Source of the DNA: JBEKYH01 sp049511115
GTDB taxonomy: Bacteria; Planctomycetota; Phycisphaerae; Tepidisphaerales; Tepidisphaeraceae
Assembly: GCA_049511115.1 (NCBI GenBank)
Contig: JBEKYH010000133.1
Span: 1 to 10,788, forward strand
Direction of reading: 5' to 3'
Length of the DNA: 10,788 nt
Part shown: piece by piece, positions 6,701-10,788 of the stretch
How positions within the stretch are numbered: position 1 is the stretch's first letter
Layout: the number at the start of each line of letters is the position of its first letter
Made by a program: the position numbers and the translations under genes
Notes under the pieces: generated by a model
What the model saw: the letters and a program-made list of their open reading frames with translations, nothing else
The model's database searches: none
Told to the model about the DNA's origin: nothing

Positions 6701-8743
6701 ATCGTATCCCCGCCAGTTGAGGGCGCACACCTGTGTTGCATTGGCGAGCAGCAATAAATCCTCGCGCCGCACTGTGCCGTGATCATTGACGGTTGCGCCG
6801 TTCAACACACCGAGCAGTGTCGTGGGATCGGACTGCGGATTGGCCGTGTCAGTGGTCCACGCTCGAAAGCAATCGTCCTTTTTCAGGCGTTTAACAACAT
6901 GCCCGTCGCCGGCGTCGTAAACCAGCACGTACTTTCCATCGCTGGGAAGCACAAAAACATTCCCGCCCTCGATAATGGGCGAATTCACCGTCCACGGCGG
7001 CGGCACGCTCCCCGGATATGGCGGACCCGGCGCCTGTCCGCTGGGCTTGTAAGCGTCGGCCCCCTCATTGGCGTCATGATAGATGTCGAGCCAATCGACC
7101 ATGCCCGTTTGCGCATCCAGCGACGCGACCGCGCCGAGATTGGTCGATACAAACACCCGCCCGCCCGCATAAGCGAGCGACGCCGACTGATCGCTCAGCG
7201 AACTTCGCCCCGCCGCGCTCTCCAACGCCGGCCGATTGGATAATCCGCTGGCGATATAACTCGACCAGCGATATTTCCCGCTCGCCAAATCCAGGCAGAT
7301 GACGTAGCAGTCGTCATATCCGCCCCGGCGCGAGCCGCACGCGACGACGTACACATTGTTCTCCGCGACCAGCGGCGCTCCGCCCAGAGTCAACGTCTTC
7401 AAAATGTCCTGGGGGAAATCCGTCGGCACGGCCGCCCACAATTCCGCCCCCGCGCCGCGATCCAGACAAACCACCCTGCCACCACTGCGGGCACCCGGCG
7501 CGCCCAGAAGATCAGGCATTTCCATCACGCCCAGAACCACATTGTCCGTCAGCGTCAGGCAATACTGATGACCCGGCAGCATGGCCAGGCCGCCCGGCGA
7601 CGTATATCTCCCGTCCGTCGCACGGTAAGTCGCCAGCCACCCTGCCAGCGGCTGACCGCTCTCCAGATTCAAAGCGAAGACATGCGCATTGTCCTGAAAA
7701 AAGAGTTCGCCCCGATCCGTCACCGGCATGACGCCAACCGAAATTCCCGGCTGGTCATGGTTCCACGCCGCATACTGCTGCGACAAGTCCGGTCGGTCGC
7801 TCTTGACGGTGCTCCAATCCACCTGCCCCAGCGGAATCGAATAAACCCGCGCCCCCGCGCGAGCGCTCGACGAATAAACTCTGCCCCGGCTCACATCGCC
7901 GCCCAGTGTCGGCCAGGAATCTTCCGCGGACGCGCCGGTGGGTTCTTCCCCAACCGGCGCCGGCTTGCCTAAAGCAGCGCGCAACTCCCCGGTTAGATTT
8001 ACGTCGCGCCCCCGAATAGTGCCAATAGCACCTGCGAACGTGTCGGTCAGCTCCTTTAGCGCCACCTGCGCTGCCGGATCGTCGCCGCTCAAATGCGCCG
8101 CCAAGCCAAGTTTGAAGAGCAGCATCGGCCGCTGGCCCGCCAAGTCGGGATGCACCAGCAGTTCTCGCCCAATCCAGATCGCCGCCGCGTAATCCCCCAT
8201 TTCAAAATACGCGTCTATCAGCTTCAGCCCGGCTTCCCTCGCGCTATCCGTCGGAAAATACCGGTTAAACGCCTCGTGCAGCGGCGCCAGATCATTTCGA
8301 TGCGCCGACAAAACCAATTGCCGCGCCGCCGGCTCATAGCGCGCCCGATACGCCGCCAGACCCGCCTCCGGCCACTGCCGCAGATGCTGGTTGACCAGCG
8401 TCAGGACGGACGTGTATTGCGCGGTAAGATTTGGATCGTCCGTCCGCACGGGAACAACGCGGTCGGGAAACTGGTCAATAATCCCCTGATACACTTCGGC
8501 TGACTTGGTCCATTCTTTCTGGCTTTCCAGCCGGCGAGCCAGGGCGATTTGATCGAGGGCAATCGTCGAATCTGAAACAAATACGCCGCTGGAAAGGGAA
8601 AGGTCCCGAGCCTGGGGATCGATTGCCTGGCCTGCCGCTCCCACCCACAAAATCGAACTAATCAATAAAGCCAGCAACAAGCTGCCGGCCTTGGACAACC
8701 CAAGGCCGCTACGGCAAAAATTGGTGCCGGACCACCAGAACAT
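3761..8743 (-). CDS. Giant exported protein with two TPR-like plus two PQQ-like beta-propeller regions
   Basis: I recognise the architecture but no specific function for this 1660-residue protein. Residues 21-37 form a hydrophobic stretch after basic residues and end in AGQA (37-40), so a signal peptide cut after Ala40 is likely. Residues 60-255 are helical and TPR-like. WPTLGGDVSRG (277-287) opens the first propeller, whose blades carry strand-turn motifs such as VFALNLESG (355), VVCLDRGAG (424), ICLDLASG (482), SLDAQTG (541), VYDAGDG (608), CALNWRG (673) and RFDIKTG (723). Residues 780-1150 are again helical. A second propeller follows, with AVDLSNG (1335), VLETRTG (1378), IVDLFD (1421), AYDVHT (1482) and AWNPRQ (1523). 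ATG at 8743 follows AGGGAG by 5 bases. Propellers of this type bind proteins or ligands and are often not PQQ enzymes, so a periplasmic or surface scaffold is the best guess. It sits between dapB and the catabolic block with no obvious tie to either. Confidence 0.88.
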   Translation of the reverse strand: MFWWSGTNFCRSGLGLSKAGSLLLALLISSILWVGAAGQAIDPQARDLSLSSGVFVSDSTIALDQIALARRLESQKEWTKSAEVYQGIIDQFPDRVVPVRTDDPNLTAQYTSVLTLVNQHLRQWPEAGLAAYRARYEPAARQLVLSAHRNDLAPLHEAFNRYFPTDSAREAGLKLIDAYFEMGDYAAAIWIGRELLVHPDLAGQRPMLLFKLGLAAHLSGDDPAAQVALKELTDTFAGAIGTIRGRDVNLTGELRAALGKPAPVGEEPTGASAEDSWPTLGGDVSRGRVYSSSARAGARVYSIPLGQVDWSTVKSDRPDLSQQYAAWNHDQPGISVGVMPVTDRGELFFQDNAHVFALNLESGQPLAGWLATYRATDGRYTSPGGLAMLPGHQYCLTLTDNVVLGVMEMPDLLGAPGARSGGRVVCLDRGAGAELWAAVPTDFPQDILKTLTLGGAPLVAENNVYVVACGSRRGGYDDCYVICLDLASGKYRWSSYIASGLSNRPALESAAGRSSLSDQSASLAYAGGRVFVSTNLGAVASLDAQTGMVDWLDIYHDANEGADAYKPSGQAPGPPYPGSVPPPWTVNSPIIEGGNVFVLPSDGKYVLVYDAGDGHVVKRLKKDDCFRAWTTDTANPQSDPTTLLGVLNGATVNDHGTVRREDLLLLANATQVCALNWRGYDPAKARNTALVWVAGFASPDAIRGHAFVTADSIYLPGISALQRFDIKTGKAGLFAGDRYPAIVQWPEDEEPGNVLVCGDRVVVAGEKTVSVYGSFDAVQETLNREIAAAPADADVRLNYARTLLLAGQTQSAMEQLDAAIDLIRAAPPGQLGLAKTRAFHLALDFATEIWRPKAGGAVSYPSARAATEAMALAGNLLDRTASLAQTPFEQAASRAARASFARFNDRDPATAIKLYQEILADDAMRRAFVTVAPEDVALPKPKNGAQNPPSVVHPEEQQQAAVLAEEAIHSVVQDFKGQSAYAAYEQAAVAEYNEAGERKDPDGLAKVFRVYPNSSRAWSAAVSAIYDFEAKGMFSEAAQVLRQIYPNAQLASDEQRAVVDLTLAHDYLHIPGGLDAAEGRLAGARGINRAGALPFPLQLPDGPVIAKGATLNAAILAVDQSLARESLAKSDQLPEFDLPSVAVARNYLAQYHHAVEPLIPRAAMGVVEGVDRLLVPDAKNARYDRVVTWTAGAGISLYAIGSDQPVGTDAALDDEPAGVAWVGDKTNLLAWANDSLVLIDGDQVAKRWRLDLSQRPAPEILYSSQPPKFNLLQRGGTRPTGLVLNQPVFIRYSPGTSGKVTANGAISSSDAETITAVTVAGDLAVVSTSIGRVAAVDLSNGAIVWQIRPLGQAPDRVEATEDFTVIQAGDEFSVWMLVLETRTGRLLAPTAFFDDPTKLPVNWALGDDGTLAVTRTGTVAIVDLFDMSRAGQVDRLALKYQVENAQAQANAQPFMNMGRAGQVLVHGGSVFALSDQGRQLRAYDVHTRQEQIYKMLSGAAGRLPTPVDMGKSVLQFGGSSIYAWNPRQVRVFSVLSLADPSPVERWERLIPPECGDATQLLLGKDYLAVLSCQTGPQSGKPQEASQAAVKWWISAFMRATSDNPAVPEMGTLACQSLLADSHGIVSWQMIDGGLCYLAGDHTLHFLAGNQNPAAPADGAN

Positions 8744-8827
8744 GATTGCTCCCTGGGGCGTGAACTCAACCCAGGGATTCTACCCCAAAGTGCGTCCACG
8801 TGCGGCGAATGCCTTGGGGAAAACAGC
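8744..8827 (-). other. Largest intergenic gap, between dapB and the giant propeller gene
   Basis: These 84 bases hold the AGGGAG ribosome binding site (8749-8754) of the giant gene. A TAGAAT hexamer on the minus strand (8777-8782) matches the -10 consensus at five of six positions, but no -35 partner is visible. A short inverted repeat, CCCCAA (8783-8788) with TTGGGG (8814-8819), encloses a 25-base loop and has no T-run. A promoter here is possible but weakly supported. Confidence 0.3.
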
Positions 8828-9628
8828 CTATAATCCCAGCACATCCGCAATTCCATACCGCCCCGGACCACGCCCATTCAGCCACTTGGCCGCCTTAAGA
8901 GCCCCATGGACAAACGTATCGCGGTTGGTGGCAACATGCCCGATCTCCAGCCTCTCGCCAAGCGTGGAGAAGTAAACCGTATGCTTCCCGATTTCATCGC
9001 CCAGGCGGAGGCTGTGCATGCCGATCTGCCCCGGCGCGCGCGGCCCGGCGTTTTCATCCCGGCCAAACACCAGCCGATCCCGCGATTTCCCCGTCGCTTT
9101 CAGAATCGCATCGGCAAGCAAAAGCGCCGTTCCGCTGGGGGCGTCCTTCTTAAACCGATGGTGGCTCTCGACAATTTCAATGTCGTAATCATCCCCCAGC
9201 TTTTTCGCCGCGTCGGCCACAATATTCGCCAGCAGATTAACTCCCAGGCTGGTGTTGGACGCCTGCACAATCGCCATATGCTGGGATGCCACATCAATGG
9301 CCGCGTGATCTTTTTCGGTCAGCCCGGTGGTCCCGATGAGCATAGCAATCCCGCGATCATGGCAGGTCTTCAGCCAATGGCGCGTCGATGGCGGCGTGGT
9401 GAAGTCGATCAGCACGTCCGGCGTGGAGGACAAATCGGGCATCACCTGGAGCCCAATCGGCCCGATGCCGACGCACTCGCCCGCATCGCGCGAAAGCCAC
9501 GCGTGTTCGGGCCGCTCCAAAGCGGCGACGATTTCAAATCCGCCGTCAGCTTTCGCAAGCGCGAGCAAGCGCTGCCCCATTCGCCCGGCGACGCCTGTGA
9601 TGGCTATTTTCATCATGGACCCCATCAT
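8828..9628 (-). CDS. dapB: 4-hydroxy-tetrahydrodipicolinate reductase
   Basis: DapB reduces 4-hydroxy-tetrahydrodipicolinate to tetrahydrodipicolinate with NAD(P)H, in the cytoplasmic route to diaminopimelate and lysine. The N-terminal Rossmann loop GVAGRMG (12-18), GTTGL (99-103) and ASNTSLGVN (123-131) are all present. EIVESHHRFKKDAPSGTA (151-168) fits the family signature in full, including the catalytic histidine pair (156-157), Lys160 and the SGT substrate loop. At 266 residues it is close to the usual 240-275, so it looks intact. The start is uncertain among four nearby ATGs. GAGGGAGG (9630-9637) sits best for the first two (9628 or 9625), while homology would begin at MKIAITG (9613). 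It starts 8 bases after the thrC stop, so both are probably on one transcript. Confidence 0.97.
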   Translation of the reverse strand: MMGSMMKIAITGVAGRMGQRLLALAKADGGFEIVAALERPEHAWLSRDAGECVGIGPIGLQVMPDLSSTPDVLIDFTTPPSTRHWLKTCHDRGIAMLIGTTGLTEKDHAAIDVASQHMAIVQASNTSLGVNLLANIVADAAKKLGDDYDIEIVESHHRFKKDAPSGTALLLADAILKATGKSRDRLVFGRDENAGPRAPGQIGMHSLRLGDEIGKHTVYFSTLGERLEIGHVATNRDTFVHGALKAAKWLNGRGPGRYGIADVLGL

Positions 9629-9629
9629 T

Positions 9630-9637
9630 CCTCCCTC
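9630..9637 (-). promoter_or_regulatory. Ribosome binding site of dapB, overlapping the thrC stop
   Basis: GAGGGAGG on the minus strand begins with the final G of the thrC TAG stop (9639-9637). From its GAGGG part, the spacing is 4 bases to the first ATG and 7 to the second, so it supports one of those two as the dapB start. Confidence 0.65.
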
Positions 9638-10788
9638 TATTGGCCCATGGCGCGGAGGATCGCGCCCAGATCATCTTCCACCTGCACAGGCCGGTTGGAA
9701 AGCCGCCCCTTGGGACCGTCGCCAATATGATATTGCACCGTGGCGTTGGGGTCTTTGAGCTCGTGACCGGTGAGAATGCAGACCACCGTTTCATCCGGCG
9801 AAATCACCTTCTCATCCAGAAGCTGATGCAGCCCGGCCACGCTCGCCGCGCTGGCAGGCTCACATCCAAATCCCCACCGCGCGACCATGGCCCGATGCTC
9901 CAGAATCTCTTCATCGCTCGCCTGCCGCACAACGCCATTCATGAAATCCAGGGCACGCAACGCCTTGGGCAGATTGACCGGCCGGCTGATTTCAATGGCG
10001 CTGGCAACGGTGTGCGCATGATAATTCGCCTCATCCATCGCGGCATACTGGCGTTGCACCAGATTCGCGTCAAACCGCCCGCCATTCCACTTCAGACCCT
10101 TCTGGTTAACCAGGTCATAAAGCGTATTCGCCCCCGCCGCATTGACGATTGCCAGCCGGGGAACCTTGCGGATCAGCCCCAACTCCTTCAACTCCATGAA
10201 CGCTTTGCCGAACGCCGAGCAATTCCCTAAATTTCCCCCCGGCACGATCACCCAGTCCGGGCTTTGCCAGTCGCGCGCCTCCAGGATGCGGTACATGATG
10301 CTCTTCTGCCCCTCCCGGCGGAAGGGATTCACGCTGTTCATCAGGTAGATGCCATTCTTGGGATCCAGCGCCACTTCGCGGATGCGCCGCAGGCAATCGT
10401 CAAAATCACCCTGGATTTGCAGGGTCAGCGCCCCGTAATCCAACGCCTGAGAGAGCTTGCCAAATGAAATCTTGCCGGTACCGATGAAGACGATCCCACG
10501 AAGCTCGGCCAGCGCCGCGAACATGGCCAGCGAGGCGCTGGTGTTGCCCGTGGAGGCGCACGCGACTTTGTGCGCATTGACCATCCGCGCATGCGTGAAG
10601 GCGGCGGTCATGCCGTTGTCCTTGAAACTGCCGCTGGGGTTAAGCCCTTCGTATTGCAGCAGCAGCTTGCCCGGCCTCATGTTCAACTGCCGGGCGAGAA
10701 GGTCCGCTTGTTGCAGAACTGTGCGTCCCTCGCCGATAGTGACGATATCCGCCTCATCGCGATAAAAGGGCAGCAGCTCGCGAAACCG
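9637..10788 (-). CDS. thrC: Threonine synthase, 5' end missing at the window edge
   Basis: Threonine synthase turns O-phospho-L-homoserine into threonine with a pyridoxal-phosphate cofactor, as the last step of threonine synthesis. The visible 383 residues keep one frame to the window edge. They begin just before the conserved GEGRT element (19-23 of the visible part). NPSGSFKDNGM (50-60) holds the cofactor lysine, Lys56. ASTGNTSAS (78-86) and the phosphate-binding loop PGGNLGN (183-189) follow. Near the C-terminus, EPASAAS and LTGHELKDP are typical of the enzyme. Full-length relatives are somewhat longer, so a short N-terminal part with the start codon lies outside. The residue two places after the lysine is Asn where many threonine synthases have Arg. 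The C-terminus is complete and runs directly into dapB, pairing two aspartate-family genes. Confidence 0.95.
   Translation of the reverse strand, partial: RFRELLPFYRDEADIVTIGEGRTVLQQADLLARQLNMRPGKLLLQYEGLNPSGSFKDNGMTAAFTHARMVNAHKVACASTGNTSASLAMFAALAELRGIVFIGTGKISFGKLSQALDYGALTLQIQGDFDDCLRRIREVALDPKNGIYLMNSVNPFRREGQKSIMYRILEARDWQSPDWVIVPGGNLGNCSAFGKAFMELKELGLIRKVPRLAIVNAAGANTLYDLVNQKGLKWNGGRFDANLVQRQYAAMDEANYHAHTVASAIEISRPVNLPKALRALDFMNGVVRQASDEEILEHRAMVARWGFGCEPASAASVAGLHQLLDEKVISPDETVVCILTGHELKDPNATVQYHIGDGPKGRLSNRPVQVEDDLGAILRAMGQ

Noticed and set aside
8783..8819. Inverted repeat CCCCAA/TTGGGG as a terminator after dapB
   Set aside because: The stem is only 6 bases (7 with a bulge), the loop is about 25 bases, and no T-run follows on either strand.
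1..10788. Search for a defence system, mobile element, CRISPR array or RNA gene
   Set aside because: Every stretch is accounted for by seven metabolic, transport or structural genes and short gaps. No nuclease, transposase, direct-repeat array or tRNA-like fold was seen.

Overview
All seven genes lie on the minus strand, so transcription runs from position 10788 toward position 1. The DNA is GC-rich and tightly packed; the largest gap is 84 bases. No tRNA, rRNA, CRISPR array, insertion sequence or phage gene was recognised. The outer two genes are cut by the window edges: thrC lacks its start and the IlvD/Edd dehydratase lacks its C-terminal half. A very large exported TPR plus beta-propeller protein beside a sugar-acid-type gene set would suit a Planctomycetota genome, perhaps Phycisphaerae. 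That is an impression from gene content, not a proven assignment.

Upstream block (10788 to 8828): threonine synthase (thrC) and 4-hydroxy-tetrahydrodipicolinate reductase (dapB), two enzymes of the aspartate amino-acid family. They are separated by 8 bases and share a stop codon/Shine-Dalgarno overlap, so they are very probably co-transcribed.

Middle (8743 to 3761): one 1660-residue secreted or periplasmic protein. It has a signal peptide, then an alpha-helical TPR-like region, a PQQ-like beta-propeller, a second helical region and a second propeller. Its function is unknown; it is probably a scaffold or binding protein.

Downstream block (3709 to 1): four genes in a tight operon, in the order of transcription an SDR-family oxidoreductase with a non-canonical active site, an RraA/HMG-aldolase family protein, an ACS-family MFS transporter (the group that carries tartrate, glucarate and galactonate), and an IlvD/Edd dehydratase. 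Together they look like an uptake and breakdown route for a sugar acid or related hydroxy acid: import, dehydration to a 2-keto-3-deoxy acid, redox change by the SDR and aldol cleavage by the RraA-like protein. The substrate cannot be read from the sequence. A candidate extended -10 promoter just upstream of the SDR gene could give this block its own transcription start.
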